Source: Oscillospiraceae bacterium
GTDB lineage: Bacteria; Bacillota; Clostridia; Oscillospirales; Oscillospiraceae
Assembly: GCA_009784725.1 (NCBI GenBank)
Contig: WQXS01000004.1
Location: 1-64,000 of the forward strand
Direction: 5' to 3'
DNA length: 64,000 nucleotides
Below are positions 51,877 through 61,849 of this stretch, piece after piece. The notes under the pieces are model-generated. The model had not been told where the DNA came from. It did not search any database and was given only the letters and a program-made list of their open reading frames with translations. The translations under genes and the position numbers were made by a program. Numbering within the stretch: the stretch's first letter is position 1; the number at the start of each line of letters is the position of its first letter.

Positions 51877-52500
51877 TTGGTAAAAATAGTTCCTAATATT
51901 TTATCCATATTTCGCATCTGCCTTGTGCCGGTGTTTGTTATAGCATACTTTACCGATGATAATGATATTAAGTATTATGCAATTTTAGTTTATTTTATCG
52001 CAGGGTTAAGCGATTTTCTTGATGGCTTTATTGCCCGTAAGTTTAATGCTCAGTCAAAGCTTGGCAAGCTTTTAGACCCGCTCGGTGATAAATTAATGGC
52101 ATTTACCGTGCTTGTGTGCATTACAATTACAAATACCGCATCAAGACCATTTCTTATATCGGCCGCTTTGGTATTTTTCATAAAGGAAATTTTAATGGGA
52201 ATCGGCGGTCTTGTACTGCATAAAAAAGCTCATGTTGAACTGCCTCCCGCTAATTTTATAGGCAAAGCATCGACGATTGTTTTCTATGCTGTATTTATTG
52301 CTCTGATGTTGTTTAACATCCCGAATTTTGTTGTTATTATCCTTGTTTCGCTCGCAATCGGTCTTTCGCTTATAGCACTTGCGGGTTATATATATTCATA
52401 TATAAAGATTATGAAATCCAGATCAAAAATAACCGGTGAAAACGGAGAAATCGAATGCAACCAACAATCTGTTCAAGATGTAAACGAAATCCGGCAGTAA
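51877..52500 (+). CDS. pgsA: CDP-diacylglycerol-glycerol-3-phosphate 3-phosphatidyltransferase
   Basis: 207 residues, six helices. Complete CDP-alcohol phosphotransferase motif D-x2-D-G-x2-A-R-x8-G-x3-D-x3-D at about residues 46-70. Makes phosphatidylglycerol phosphate for anionic membrane lipids. TTG 51877 has AGAGGTG at good spacing; GTG 51868 overlaps that site. Its 3' end overlaps clpE by 46 nt. Confidence 0.93.
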   Translation: MVKIVPNILSIFRICLVPVFVIAYFTDDNDIKYYAILVYFIAGLSDFLDGFIARKFNAQSKLGKLLDPLGDKLMAFTVLVCITITNTASRPFLISAALVFFIKEILMGIGGLVLHKKAHVELPPANFIGKASTIVFYAVFIALMLFNIPNFVVIILVSLAIGLSLIALAGYIYSYIKIMKSRSKITGENGEIECNQQSVQDVNEIRQ

Positions 52501-54767
52501 TTTTTATTACCAGGATTGAAAACGGGCATTCCACAAATGAGGGAATATGCCTTAAATGTGCACGTGAACTTAATATTAAACCTGTCGAAGATATTATTAA
52601 GAGAATGGGGCTTACCGATGAAGATCTGGAAAGTCTCACCGATGAAATGATGGAAGCGATGGGTGGCCTTGAAGGTCTTGCCGATGGTGACGAACAGGAA
52701 GAAAATACCGACGAAGGAAAAACAGCGACGTTTCCGTTCTTAAACCGGCTTTTTGGCGGGCCTGATGACTCCCCGCCGAGAGATTTTCCAAGACCGGGCC
52801 GTGACCCGAAGGATAAAGAACAAGGTTCGGGCGCAGTAGGCAGCCATGGCAGTAAGAGACGCAAGTATCTGGAAAGCTACTGTATATCGCTGACACGAAA
52901 AGCCGCCGAAAGCAAGCTTGACAGAATAGTCGGGCGTGAAACGGAAACAGAACGTGTTGTTCAGATTCTAAACAGAAGACAAAAAAACAACCCCTGCCTC
53001 ATCGGAGAGCCGGGGGTTGGCAAAACCGCTATTGCCGAAGGTCTTGCACAACGTATTCACAATGAGGATGTTCCGCAGAAGCTGCGTAACAAGGAAGTAT
53101 ATTTGCTGGATTTAACGGCTCTTGTTGCAGGAACACAGTTTCGCGGTCAATTCGAGAGCCGGATGAAGGGGCTTGTTGAGGAAATAAGAAATCACGGTAA
53201 TGTAATTCTTGTTATAGATGAGGTTCATAGCCTTGTCGGTGCAGGAGATGCCGAGGGGTCTATGAATGCCGCTAATATTTTAAAGCCGGCACTTTCGCGC
53301 GGCGAGATACAGGTTATCGGAGCTACAACATTTAATGAGTATAGAAAACATATCGAAAAGGATGCCGCATTGGAACGAAGGTTCCAGCCGGTGGTCGTTT
53401 CAGAACCGTCTATCAGTGAATCCGTTGAAATTATTATTGGAATTAAAAATTATTATGAGGCCTTTCATGGTGTAAAGGTTTCCGATGATATAGCACGGCA
53501 GGCTGTAACACTCTCCGAAAGATACATTTCCGACAGATTTTTGCCGGATAAAGCTATAGATTTAATTGATGAAGCCTGCTCCGATATGAATCTAAAAAGT
53601 GAACTTATTGCCCGTAAGGAATCAATAAAAAAAGAAAAAGCAGATTTGCAAAAAGAGCTTGATTTAATCCTTTCGGCTCCGGATGGTAATGACTATGCAC
53701 GGCTTGCAGAAATCCGCAGCCTTGATTTCCGGTTGTCCGATGAGCTCGATACACTTGAACTTGAAGGTGACCCGATATTGACAATTGATAATCTTGCACG
53801 GGTAATTGAACTTTGGACCAAGGTTCCTGCATCAAACATCCGTGAGGATGAGTTTAAACGGCTCTCGGAGCTTGACAGGCGCCTTAGCGAAAGTATTATC
53901 GGCCAGGATGAAGCTATCGCTACAGTCTGCGCAGCAATCAGACGCAACAGGGTAGGAATTTCTTCAAAACGCAAGCCTGTTTCTTTTATTTTCATCGGCT
54001 CTACCGGGGTCGGAAAAACCGAACTTGTTAAACGGCTTGCTTCTGATCTTTTTGATTCTCCCGAGTCTTTAATCAGGCTCGATATGTCCGAATTTATGGA
54101 AAAACACGCTGTATCGAGAATAATCGGTTCACCTCCCGGATATATCGGATATGATGAAGCAGGTCAGCTTACGGAAAAAATCCGCAGAAGACCATATAGT
54201 GTTGTTTTATTTGATGAAATTGAAAAAGCACACCCGGATGTTATGAACATACTGCTTCAGATTCTTGACGACGGACATATCACCGATGCACACGGGCGAA
54301 ATATAAATTTTGAAAATACCGTTATTATAATGACAACAAATGCAGGAAGTGATAAAAAAGACGGTGCAGTCGGGTTTAACCGCTCTGCTGATGAACAGGG
54401 TAAAGAAAAAGCAGAGAAGGCCCTGAAGGATTTCCTGCGTCCGGAATTTATCAACCGTGTTGATGAGGTTGTTTATTTTAATCATTTATCGGAAGAAAGC
54501 TTTAAGGCAATCGCCGAATTAATGTTAAATGAACTGCATGATTCCATGGCGGAAAAAGCAATAAAACTAAGCTTTGATGAAGCTCTGCTGGATTATCTGA
54601 CGAAAAAATCCTTTTCTCAGGCATATGGCGCAAGAAATTTACGGCGGATGATTCAAAAAGAAATCGAAGATAAAATTGCATCCGAAATGATAAGCAACTA
54701 TGCCGAGCCGATATCAACTGTTTATTTATCTGTAAATGAAGAAAAAATAAGCGTAAATGGGTCATAA
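52455..54767 (+). CDS. clpE: ClpE-type AAA+ unfoldase
   Basis: 770 residues. N-terminal zinc finger with C6, C9, C32, C35, acidic linker, AAA-1 (G-E-P-G-V-G-K-T near 188, V-I-D-E-V-H near 255), coiled middle domain about 375-430, AAA-2 (G-S-T-G-V-G-K-T near 515, V-V-L-F-D-E-I-E-K near 583). ClpE partners with ClpP in Gram-positive stress proteolysis; it lacks the ClpC N-domain repeats. Overlaps pgsA and has GGAGAAA upstream. Confidence 0.92.
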   Translation: MQPTICSRCKRNPAVIFITRIENGHSTNEGICLKCARELNIKPVEDIIKRMGLTDEDLESLTDEMMEAMGGLEGLADGDEQEENTDEGKTATFPFLNRLFGGPDDSPPRDFPRPGRDPKDKEQGSGAVGSHGSKRRKYLESYCISLTRKAAESKLDRIVGRETETERVVQILNRRQKNNPCLIGEPGVGKTAIAEGLAQRIHNEDVPQKLRNKEVYLLDLTALVAGTQFRGQFESRMKGLVEEIRNHGNVILVIDEVHSLVGAGDAEGSMNAANILKPALSRGEIQVIGATTFNEYRKHIEKDAALERRFQPVVVSEPSISESVEIIIGIKNYYEAFHGVKVSDDIARQAVTLSERYISDRFLPDKAIDLIDEACSDMNLKSELIARKESIKKEKADLQKELDLILSAPDGNDYARLAEIRSLDFRLSDELDTLELEGDPILTIDNLARVIELWTKVPASNIREDEFKRLSELDRRLSESIIGQDEAIATVCAAIRRNRVGISSKRKPVSFIFIGSTGVGKTELVKRLASDLFDSPESLIRLDMSEFMEKHAVSRIIGSPPGYIGYDEAGQLTEKIRRRPYSVVLFDEIEKAHPDVMNILLQILDDGHITDAHGRNINFENTVIIMTTNAGSDKKDGAVGFNRSADEQGKEKAEKALKDFLRPEFINRVDEVVYFNHLSEESFKAIAELMLNELHDSMAEKAIKLSFDEALLDYLTKKSFSQAYGARNLRRMIQKEIEDKIASEMISNYAEPISTVYLSVNEEKISVNGS

Positions 54768-54802
54768 ATAAAAAATATCTTAATATTATCACATTTTGCT
54801 CA

Positions 54803-54832
54803 TTGACTCTTATTCTTATTATATGTTAAAAT
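54803..54832 (+). promoter_or_regulatory. promoter of the chemoreceptor gene
   Basis: TTGACT (54803-54808), 18 nt, TAAAAT (54827-54832). Looks sigma-A like, not the flagellar sigma-D type. Confidence 0.55.
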
Positions 54833-54871
54833 CTCATTATTTCCTTGTATATTTAAAAGGGGGCTTCTCTC

Positions 54872-56686
54872 ATGAAAAACTTAAAAGTTTCGGCAAAACT
54901 AATCACCAGCTTTTTGATTATTGCAGTTTTAACGGCAATAGTCGGTGTGGTAGGAATCTACGGAATGGTTCAAATCAATAACTCATTTGACGAAATGTAC
55001 GAAATGCAAACAGTACCTATGCCTGACCTTGCAAAGGCAATAGAAGAACTCCAGCGTCAACGGGCTAATATGCGCGAACTGATCATAGGTTCGGCACTGG
55101 ATGATTTCGAAATGATGGACAGAGCACGTGCAAATGCAGATCATTCGCACGAAGAAATGCAAAAATCATTGGATTCATACTACGAAACCATAAAATCTGA
55201 AGAAGCAAAACGACTCTTTTATGAAGCTCGTGAATTATACGAAAACGAGTTCAGAGTCGGCTTTATGCGTATATATGACGGTGCTAAAGGAGATATTGAG
55301 CCCGCTGAGTTATATACAATTATGAGAGAATATACAGCTGCAACAGATAAAATTATTGAAAATTTTGATATTTGTTTTGATATGAAGATTGACACTGCGG
55401 CAAATGCTGCTCAAAGTGCATCAAGCATGGCTGATCTTCTTTTATGGTTAATAATCGGTGTTCTTGTCGTTGCTCTTGCTGCTGCCGTATTTCTCGCTCT
55501 TTACATATCCGGTCTTATCAGCAAGCCGCTCGTTATTCTTTCAACATTTATGAAAAAAGCCGGAACAACCGGAGATATTGCGCTTTCTCCGGATGATATG
55601 AGCAATATTAATAAATTTGCTCAAGGCAAGGATGAAATCGGCCAGACAATTGCGGGAAGTGCAGCGTTTCTGCAGCATGTCACCAACATTGCAGGTAAGC
55701 TTGAAACCATTGCCAACGGTGATTTAACAATTGATGTTCAAATGCTGTCAAACTCCGATACCATGGGTAAGTCTCTTTCGCAAATGGTTGATAACCTTAA
55801 TAATATCCTCAACGGTATTCAAACCTCGACAAGTCAGGTTTCAACCGGAGCAAAACAGGTTGCCGACGGCGCACAGGCTCTTGCACAAGGTTCAACCGAG
55901 CAGGCTGCTTCTGTTCAGGAGCTTTCAAGTTCGATTGCGGAAATCGCAAGCAAAACAAAAGAGAATGCCGAAACCGCAGGCAAAACATCTAAACTTTCCG
56001 AAACAATCAAACAAAACGCTCTCAAAGGCAGCACTCAAATGGATGATATGATTGGTGCAGTTAAAGAAATTAATGATGCAAGTCAATCAATCAGCAAAAT
56101 TATTAAAACTATCGACGATATCGCATTCCAAACAAATATTCTTGCACTTAATGCCGCTGTTGAAGCTGCACGTGCAGGACAACACGGTAAAGGTTTTGCT
56201 GTCGTCGCAGAGGAAGTCCGCAACCTTGCATCCAAGAGTGCCGAAGCTGCAAGAGATACCGGCGATATGATTCAAAACTCAATGGAAAAAGCAGAGTTCG
56301 GTTCACAAATTGCAGGCGAAACAGCAGAAAGCCTAAAAGATATTGTTGAAGGCATCAGTGAATCAAGCGAATTGATTTCTGAAATTGCAAGATCCTCTGA
56401 AGAACAATCACTCGGAATTTCTCAAATCAATACAGGTATCGACCAGGTCGCTCAAGTTGTACAGCAAAACAGTGCAACGGCTGAGCAAAGCGCAGCAGCA
56501 TCAGAAGAGATGAGCAGCCAGTCAACAATGCTCGAAGAGCTTATTTCACAATTCAAAATTAAAAACCAAAACGCAGCAATGCGGGCACTGCCGCCGTCAT
56601 ATGACAGCCCGAAACCGGCACCGCAGTATGAAGCAAACGATGTCTATGAGCCCGATGTCGGCGCAGACAGTTTCGGAAAATACTAA
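54872..56686 (+). CDS. methyl-accepting chemotaxis protein
   Basis: 604 residues. TM1 about 8-32, four-helix-bundle type ligand domain to about 185, TM2 about 187-212, HAMP and coiled coils, then the invariant signalling tip [17 protein letters not shown] near 412. No CheA/CheW genes nearby, so an orphan receptor. AAAGGGGG ribosome site before ATG. Confidence 0.95.
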   Translation: MKNLKVSAKLITSFLIIAVLTAIVGVVGIYGMVQINNSFDEMYEMQTVPMPDLAKAIEELQRQRANMRELIIGSALDDFEMMDRARANADHSHEEMQKSLDSYYETIKSEEAKRLFYEARELYENEFRVGFMRIYDGAKGDIEPAELYTIMREYTAATDKIIENFDICFDMKIDTAANAAQSASSMADLLLWLIIGVLVVALAAAVFLALYISGLISKPLVILSTFMKKAGTTGDIALSPDDMSNINKFAQGKDEIGQTIAGSAAFLQHVTNIAGKLETIANGDLTIDVQMLSNSDTMGKSLSQMVDNLNNILNGIQTSTSQVSTGAKQVADGAQALAQGSTEQAASVQELSSSIAEIASKTKENAETAGKTSKLSETIKQNALKGSTQMDDMIGAVKEINDASQSISKIIKTIDDIAFQTNILALNAAVEAARAGQHGKGFAVVAEEVRNLASKSAEAARDTGDMIQNSMEKAEFGSQIAGETAESLKDIVEGISESSELISEIARSSEEQSLGISQINTGIDQVAQVVQQNSATAEQSAAASEEMSSQSTMLEELISQFKIKNQNAAMRALPPSYDSPKPAPQYEANDVYEPDVGADSFGKY

Positions 56687-56692
56687 TACTAC

Positions 56693-56724
56693 GATTAAGG
56701 GGCTGTTACAAAACAGCCCCTTAA
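56693..56724 (+). terminator. terminator after the chemoreceptor
   Basis: TTAAGGGGCTGTT-ACAA-AACAGCCCCTTAA, a long perfect stem; the T run is interrupted by TAATAA. Confidence 0.75.
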
Positions 56725-56810
56725 TAATACACTCACTATAAGCATGGAGGTCGCACCGGCGGCCTTCATTGGATTTTGTGTGCTTTTTTTGGATACCATT
56801 TCTCCTCGAT

Positions 56811-57248
56811 TTATCCGACGTCTTTAACAAAGCAAATTACCCGTTCTTCTTCTCTGAAGCCGCAGGATTTGTGAAATAACTCACTTATTGTGTTTTCGAG
56901 AAGGCAGTCGGATGCAAGCTGAGTTATTTCTTTTTCTTTTGCAATGTTTTCGGCAAACTCTATAAATTTTCTTGCAACACCTTTTTTTCTATAATCGGGC
57001 AATACATATATCGCTTCGAGGAATAGAACGGGTGATGTATCAGTTCCATTAACATAGTCGCTTCGCACCGAAATATGCATCATCCCGACATATTTATTAT
57101 CTGCCTGATATAAATATCCCATTTCCTTATCGGTTTTAAATGATTCTTTGTACATTTCATATTCTTCTTTATATTCCTCATCGGGAAACAGCAGCATTGC
57201 AAGGTCAACGTATTCTTTCAGGTTATTGGTATCAACAGGAATAATCAT
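56811..57248 (-). CDS. GNAT acetyltransferase resembling aminoglycoside 6'-N-acetyltransferases
   Basis: 145 residues. V-N-G-T-D-T-S-P-V near residue 66, L-E-A-I-Y-V-L-P-D-Y-R-K-K-G-V-A near 77, and the C-terminal L-A-S-D-C-L-L-E-N-T ... H-K-S-C-G-F-x-E-E-E-R-V-I-C-F closely follow the Gram-positive AAC(6')-I group. Resistance is inferred from this pattern only. AAAGGA before ATG. Third gene of a minus-strand operon. Confidence 0.75.
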   Translation of the reverse strand: MIIPVDTNNLKEYVDLAMLLFPDEEYKEEYEMYKESFKTDKEMGYLYQADNKYVGMMHISVRSDYVNGTDTSPVLFLEAIYVLPDYRKKGVARKFIEFAENIAKEKEITQLASDCLLENTISELFHKSCGFREEERVICFVKDVG

Positions 57249-57273
57249 AATTATTTTTTCCTTTCTTTTTTAA

Positions 57274-57813
57274 TTACTCAACTAAAAAGCATGATGTGAA
57301 TGCAATTTTTTCCTGTCCGTAATTATATCCTATATTATTATCTGTACAGACCTTGCTTACAAACAGTCCGTATGCTTCCATGGAAATTTCAATTTTATCG
57401 GGATAGCGGCATGGTTTGTCCGGATATGTGCATAACTGGCACAGCTTGCATTCGCCTGCTCCCATTGCGAGCAGCTTCGGATTTTTTTTGCTGAGATTTT
57501 CTCGCATTTTTCCAAAGTTTTCTTTATGCTTTGCACCGACCTCCATTATTCCGTCCCAGTCAAGACTGTCTTCAAGGTCACCGACCGTTTGAACAATTAT
57601 CCCGTTTGTATAGTTTTTTACCTTTTCCTGCATTTCATCCAGAGACGGACATGCAGGCGGGCACGACCATGATTTATTATAGCTTCTGCACTTTTCTGCA
57701 TTACACATATCTCGGATATCCTGCCTGAATTCAAGAGTTGATATATCAAGCTTTGTATAATGGGTAAAGCCGCATTCTTTTGCCGTTTTTTTCAAGTCTT
57801 CGTATGTGTTCAT
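57274..57813 (-). CDS. DUF2284 cysteine-rich metal-binding protein
   Basis: 179 residues with Cys clusters: C38-x3-C42-x8-C51-P-P-A-C55 and, near residue 122, C-K-L-C-Q-L-C-T-Y-P-D-K-P-C, a ferredoxin-like set. DUF2284 proteins often accompany corrinoid or radical-type enzymes. It lies 14 nt after the ASKHA gene, in keeping with that link. Confidence 0.8.
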   Translation of the reverse strand: MNTYEDLKKTAKECGFTHYTKLDISTLEFRQDIRDMCNAEKCRSYNKSWSCPPACPSLDEMQEKVKNYTNGIIVQTVGDLEDSLDWDGIMEVGAKHKENFGKMRENLSKKNPKLLAMGAGECKLCQLCTYPDKPCRYPDKIEISMEAYGLFVSKVCTDNNIGYNYGQEKIAFTSCFLVE

Positions 57814-57827
57814 TTAAATTTGACCTT

Positions 57828-59096
57828 TCACGTTTCTATTTCGTTGCTGTCAAATGCCATTTCTTCCACAAACTTCTCGTTAAAAAATGCTATTGATGAC
57901 AGTTCGATATACTCACATTGCTTTTGTATATTACTTAAACGGGTTTGCATTTCCTTGGAGCTGACTGCTTTGGAGCTGACTGCTTTGGAGCCGACTGCTT
58001 TGGAGCCGACTGCTAATGCCGCTCCTTCTCCTGCTGTATTTCCCAGTGCTTTCGCCACAGGAAGTAAATTCTTTGGAAAGAGACCTATTCTTGCGGCACT
58101 GTTTAAGTCCATATAACTGCCGAAGCCTCCTGCCAATATCAGATGTTTTATGTCTTTTTCGGTAACCCCTGCAAAATGCAATAATACCTGTATACCCGCA
58201 GCAATTGCTGCTTTTGCAAGCTGAAGTTTTCTTATATCTCCTGCGGTAATAAAAACCCCTTTTTTATCATTTTGCTCCTGATATGTAATCCAAAATTTAT
58301 CGCCGGTAATTAATCGCCCGGTTTCATCAACCTCTCCTGTCTCAAGTAATACCGCAAGCGCATCAAGCAGTCCCGAGCCGCAAAGCCCTTTTGGAGGGCA
58401 GTTGCCGATAACCGAAAAGTTTATTTTGTTATTAATTGACCACACATGGTCGATTGCACCGTCTTCAGATGCCATTCCCATTTCTATTTCCGCGCCTTCA
58501 AATGCAGGTCCTGCTGCTGTTGCGCAGCAGTAATATACCCCTTTGTGCTTTAATACTATTTCGCCGTTTGTGCCGATATCTAAAAATATTGCGGGCTCTG
58601 TTATATCCTCAAAGCCGGCTGCAAGCAGCCCTGCTGTTATATCTCCCCCGACATATGCCGATATTGCCGGAGTATAATAAATCAGAGCATTTTTTGAAAC
58701 AGGTAATCCTTCCCATGGCGGCAGCTCTTCACCAAAAAGGCTTAAGGTTGCAAAGGGTGCTGTACCCATTGTTACGGGTGATAGTCCCGCAGCTATATGC
58801 TGCATAACAGTATTTGCAGCTAAAACCAAACTTTCTATATCGTCGGGTTGTATCCCGGCGAGTGCGCATGCTTCATTAATCATTGATGAAATCTGCTCAC
58901 GGATTAAATCTGTTAAGCTATCGTGTCCGTTTACCGCACAATATTTTATACGGCTTGTTACATCTGCACCATATGGTATTTGAGCATTTGTGCCGCCGAC
59001 AGCCGCAAGCTTTTCACCGGTTTGTTTATTTAATAAATAAAGCGCAACTGTTGTTGTGCCGATATCAATAGCTGCACCAAAAGAATCCTTCGGCAT
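57828..59096 (-). CDS. ASKHA-domain protein, corrinoid-enzyme activator type, without ferredoxin domain
   Basis: 422 residues. A-I-D-I-G-T-T-T-V-A near residue 9 and F-L-D-I-G-T-N-G-E-I near 172 are the two phosphate loops of the ATPase, A-G-G-F-G-S near 335. This is the C-terminal unit of RACE/RamA-like reductive activators, which normally also carry an N-terminal 2Fe-2S ferredoxin; here it is absent and the adjacent DUF2284 gene could supply the clusters. Near residues 360-380 four 5-residue repeats, (AVGSK)2(AVSSK)2, come from a 15-bp tandem repeat (57955-58014). AAAGGAG before ATG. Confidence 0.82.
   Translation of the reverse strand: MPKDSFGAAIDIGTTTVALYLLNKQTGEKLAAVGGTNAQIPYGADVTSRIKYCAVNGHDSLTDLIREQISSMINEACALAGIQPDDIESLVLAANTVMQHIAAGLSPVTMGTAPFATLSLFGEELPPWEGLPVSKNALIYYTPAISAYVGGDITAGLLAAGFEDITEPAIFLDIGTNGEIVLKHKGVYYCCATAAGPAFEGAEIEMGMASEDGAIDHVWSINNKINFSVIGNCPPKGLCGSGLLDALAVLLETGEVDETGRLITGDKFWITYQEQNDKKGVFITAGDIRKLQLAKAAIAAGIQVLLHFAGVTEKDIKHLILAGGFGSYMDLNSAARIGLFPKNLLPVAKALGNTAGEGAALAVGSKAVGSKAVSSKAVSSKEMQTRLSNIQKQCEYIELSSIAFFNEKFVEEMAFDSNEIET
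57955..58014 (-). repeat. 15-bp coding minisatellite
   Basis: Four 15-bp units keep the frame and encode Ala-Val-(Gly/Ser)-Ser-Lys. Two pairs differ at one base. Located in the C-terminal region of the ASKHA gene. Confidence 0.85.
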
Positions 59097-59136
59097 TTTA
59101 TTTCTCCTTTATGTCAGCCTGTCCGGTGTCATACAT

Positions 59137-59191
59137 GAAAGACAACAGAACCGTCCCCCTGTCTGAAAGACAACAGAACCGTCCCCCTGTC
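59137..59191. repeat. dispersed palindromic repeats, copies C and D in tandem
   Basis: Two 27-28-nt units, each GAAAGACA ... CCCTGTC around ACAGAACCGTCCCC, starting at 59137 and 59165. The second runs into the miaB stop codon. Same core as copies A and B. Confidence 0.85.
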
Positions 59192-60605
59192 AGTCATGCA
59201 GAACTTCTCCGAATAGTGACCAGTTGTTGCTGTGTGTGATTTTAACTTTTGTGAATTTTCCGGTTTGCTTCGGGTCTCCGGTAAGATGAACCAGTCTGCC
59301 TCCGTTTGTTCGTGCTTTTAACGGATATTCTTCTCCCGGAGCTTCTCCGTCTACAAGAACCAATATTTCTTTTCCTGTATATGCTTCATGTTTTCTGTCA
59401 GATATTTCGTTTTGCAGGTCCATGAGCCGTTCGAACATGACTTGCTTCTCTTCTCTTGTTAAGCTGTCTGATTGTTTTGCTGCAGCTGTACCCGGGCGTT
59501 TTGAATAGATAAATGTGAACATCGCATCAAACTGTGCTTTTTCCACAAGCTTTAATGTTTCGTTAAACTCATCTTCAGTTTCTCCGGGGTAACCTACTAT
59601 GACATCGCTTGTTATTACGATATTCGGCATCAGTTTTCTTGCGGTTGTAATTTTTTCAAGGTAGCTTTCCTGTGTATATCCCCGGTTCATTAGTTTCAGT
59701 ATGCGGTTACTGCCTGCCTGAAACGGTAAATGTATATGCTTTGCTGCTTTTTCACTCTCCGCCATTGCTTTAAACAGCTCAAGTGATGCATCTTTAGGAT
59801 GGCTTGTCATGAAGCGGATCAGGAAATCTCCTTCGATATCGTTAATCATGCGGATTAATGAAGGAAAATCTGTTTCTCCGTCATTGTAAGAATTTACATT
59901 TTGCCCAAGCAGTGTGATGTCCTTATAGCCTGACTTTACAAGGGTTTCTGCTTCTTCGATAATTGCATTCCTTTTACGGCTGCGTTCTCTCCCGCGTACG
60001 TACGGCACAATACAGTATGAACAAAAATTGTCACATCCGTACATAACCGGAAGCCATGCTTTGATAGTGCCGTCACGATGCAGCGGAATTCCTTCGGCTA
60101 TTTTTGTTTCTTCACATTCTGTTTCAAAAACACGTTTTTTACCGGTTAGAGACCGGTGAAGCAGCTCCGGAAACCGCCATAAATTATTCGGCGGAAATAC
60201 AAGTCCGACATGATGATATGAATTTTTTATTTTTTCAACGGTTTCGGGAACACCTGCAAGACATCCGCAAAAAACAATGAGTTGTTTGCGGTTTGCTTTT
60301 TTTGTATGAATCAATGCTCCGGTATTTCCAAGAACACGGTTTTCAGCATTTTCTCTTATTGCACAGGTATTTAATATTGCTATATCCGCTTTATTTTCAT
60401 CACCGGTAATCTTATAACCCATTTCCGTCAGCATCCCGCGCAGTTTTTCACTGTCCGATTCATTTTGCTGGCAGCCGTACGTATCAACATATCCAAACAG
60501 TTGTTTACCCTGCAGTTCATTCATGCTTTTTACTTTGTGCATAAATTGTCTTTGTTTATTTATTTCATTTTCATGTACTTCAATGTTCATTTTTACGCCT
60601 GCCAA
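59190..60605 (-). CDS. miaB: tRNA-2-methylthio-N6-dimethylallyladenosine synthase MiaB
   Basis: 471 residues. N-terminal cluster cysteines in T-Y-G-C-Q-Q-N near 45, N-T-C-A-I-R near 80 and C-G-C near 114; radical SAM C-x3-C-x2-C (C-D-N-F-C-S-Y-C) near 190; TRAM domain at the end. Methylthiolates A37 of tRNA. TTG start 5 nt after GGAGGAGG. miaA, the preceding step, lies divergent at 63694. Confidence 0.95.
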   Translation of the reverse strand: MAGVKMNIEVHENEINKQRQFMHKVKSMNELQGKQLFGYVDTYGCQQNESDSEKLRGMLTEMGYKITGDENKADIAILNTCAIRENAENRVLGNTGALIHTKKANRKQLIVFCGCLAGVPETVEKIKNSYHHVGLVFPPNNLWRFPELLHRSLTGKKRVFETECEETKIAEGIPLHRDGTIKAWLPVMYGCDNFCSYCIVPYVRGRERSRKRNAIIEEAETLVKSGYKDITLLGQNVNSYNDGETDFPSLIRMINDIEGDFLIRFMTSHPKDASLELFKAMAESEKAAKHIHLPFQAGSNRILKLMNRGYTQESYLEKITTARKLMPNIVITSDVIVGYPGETEDEFNETLKLVEKAQFDAMFTFIYSKRPGTAAAKQSDSLTREEKQVMFERLMDLQNEISDRKHEAYTGKEILVLVDGEAPGEEYPLKARTNGGRLVHLTGDPKQTGKFTKVKITHSNNWSLFGEVLHD

Positions 60606-60641
60606 TGTTGCCTCCTCCGATGATGGTTATTCAGATTTGTT

Positions 60642-60670
60642 ATTTTACCATCTGTGCTGTTAATAAACAA
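60642..60670 (-). promoter_or_regulatory. promoter of miaB
   Basis: Minus strand TTGTTT (60670-60665), 17 nt, TAAAAT (60647-60642). Confidence 0.6.
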
Positions 60671-60690
60671 TGGTAAAACAACGGCAAAAC

Positions 60691-60719
60691 TTGATTATCA
60701 CATTAATTCGTGGTATTAT
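60691..60719 (+). promoter_or_regulatory. promoter of the racemase-like gene, mutL and miaA
   Basis: TTGATT (60691-60696), 17 nt, TATTAT (60714-60719), about 40 nt before ATG 60760. Divergent from the miaB promoter. Confidence 0.6.
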
Positions 60720-60759
60720 TATTTGCTGTTGCAATGCGAGAGAGTAGGAGTTCTCATAA

Positions 60760-61824
60760 ATGAAAAATCTGGTTATTGATTTACGTGTGGTTAGAAATAA
60801 CCTTAGAGCTATTAAGGATTTTGCCGAGGGTGTGCATATTTTTATAGATTTAAGCGCAAACGCAAGCGGCATGGGATTGCTCACGGTTGCGAGCTTTCTC
60901 AGAGATGAAGGCATTAAAAACTTTATCGTTTCCGACCCCGATGATGCAAGATTATTACGTCAGAACGGGTTTTCAAAGGAGCGTCTGATGATGCTTCGCA
61001 GTACGGCAGACCCCAATGAAATAAACGAGCTTTTATCATACGGTGTTATATGTACGGCAGGTTCATATGATGCCGCAGTTGCGATAAACGGGATTGCCGA
61101 GTCAAAAAGAATAGTAGCAGATATCCAAATCAAAATTGACACAGGGCTTGGACGTTATGGTTTTCAACCTACAGAGCTTGATAAAGTTGCGGCTATTTAT
61201 AATTATATGTCAAGTCTTCATGTAATCGGTACTTTTACTACATTTTCATCATCCTGGCGTAACAAAAAGCATACATTCGCTCAGTTAGATAAATTTAATG
61301 AAGCTTTGGACAGAATCATCGATATGGGATATGAGCCGGGAACGGCACATGCGTGTGATTCCGCAGCTTTATTTAAATATGAAATTGACCTGATGGACGC
61401 TGTCAGAGTTGATACGGCACTTACCGGCCGCATTCCGGGGAAGAATGTACAGGGTTTATCCAAAGTCGGGTATATCGAAGCAGGCCTTGAGGAAGTTGTC
61501 TGGCATCCAAAAGGGCATACTATCGGCAGCGGCCGCAGCTTTGTAACAAGAGCCCCGACAAAAATAGCAATACTTTCTGTCGGATATTATCATGGCTTCG
61601 GTGTTGACAGATATATAGCCGAAGGAAGCTTGTTCGGCTTTTTCAGATGGCGGCGAAGAAAGAATTTTGTCAGAGTCAACGGTCAGAAAGCAAGAGTTTT
61701 AGGAAGCGTCGGCTTAATGCACACAATGATAGATGTAACAAACATCGACTGCACCGTAGGTGACATAGCAGTACTGGACGTCGACCCCGTAAACGTAAAG
61801 GGTCTGCCGATTGTATACAGGTAG
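60760..61824 (+). CDS. alanine racemase-like protein lacking the PLP lysine
   Basis: 354 residues with alanine racemase layout: barrel then C-terminal beta domain. Recognisable are K-I-D-T-G-L-G-R-Y-G-F near 127, S-V-G-Y-Y-H-G-F near 272 and V-G-L-M-H-T-M-I-D-V-T near 315. In the slot of the cofactor motif V-V-K-A-N-A-Y-G-H-G it has F-I-D-L-S-A-N-A-S-G-M-G, so the Schiff-base lysine is gone. It is probably not a racemase; it could bind PLP without catalysis or have another role. AGGAG 9 nt before ATG. Confidence 0.8.
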   Translation: MKNLVIDLRVVRNNLRAIKDFAEGVHIFIDLSANASGMGLLTVASFLRDEGIKNFIVSDPDDARLLRQNGFSKERLMMLRSTADPNEINELLSYGVICTAGSYDAAVAINGIAESKRIVADIQIKIDTGLGRYGFQPTELDKVAAIYNYMSSLHVIGTFTTFSSSWRNKKHTFAQLDKFNEALDRIIDMGYEPGTAHACDSAALFKYEIDLMDAVRVDTALTGRIPGKNVQGLSKVGYIEAGLEEVVWHPKGHTIGSGRSFVTRAPTKIAILSVGYYHGFGVDRYIAEGSLFGFFRWRRRKNFVRVNGQKARVLGSVGLMHTMIDVTNIDCTVGDIAVLDVDPVNVKGLPIVYR

Positions 61825-61849
61825 ATAATTAACTTCGGAGGATAAGTGT

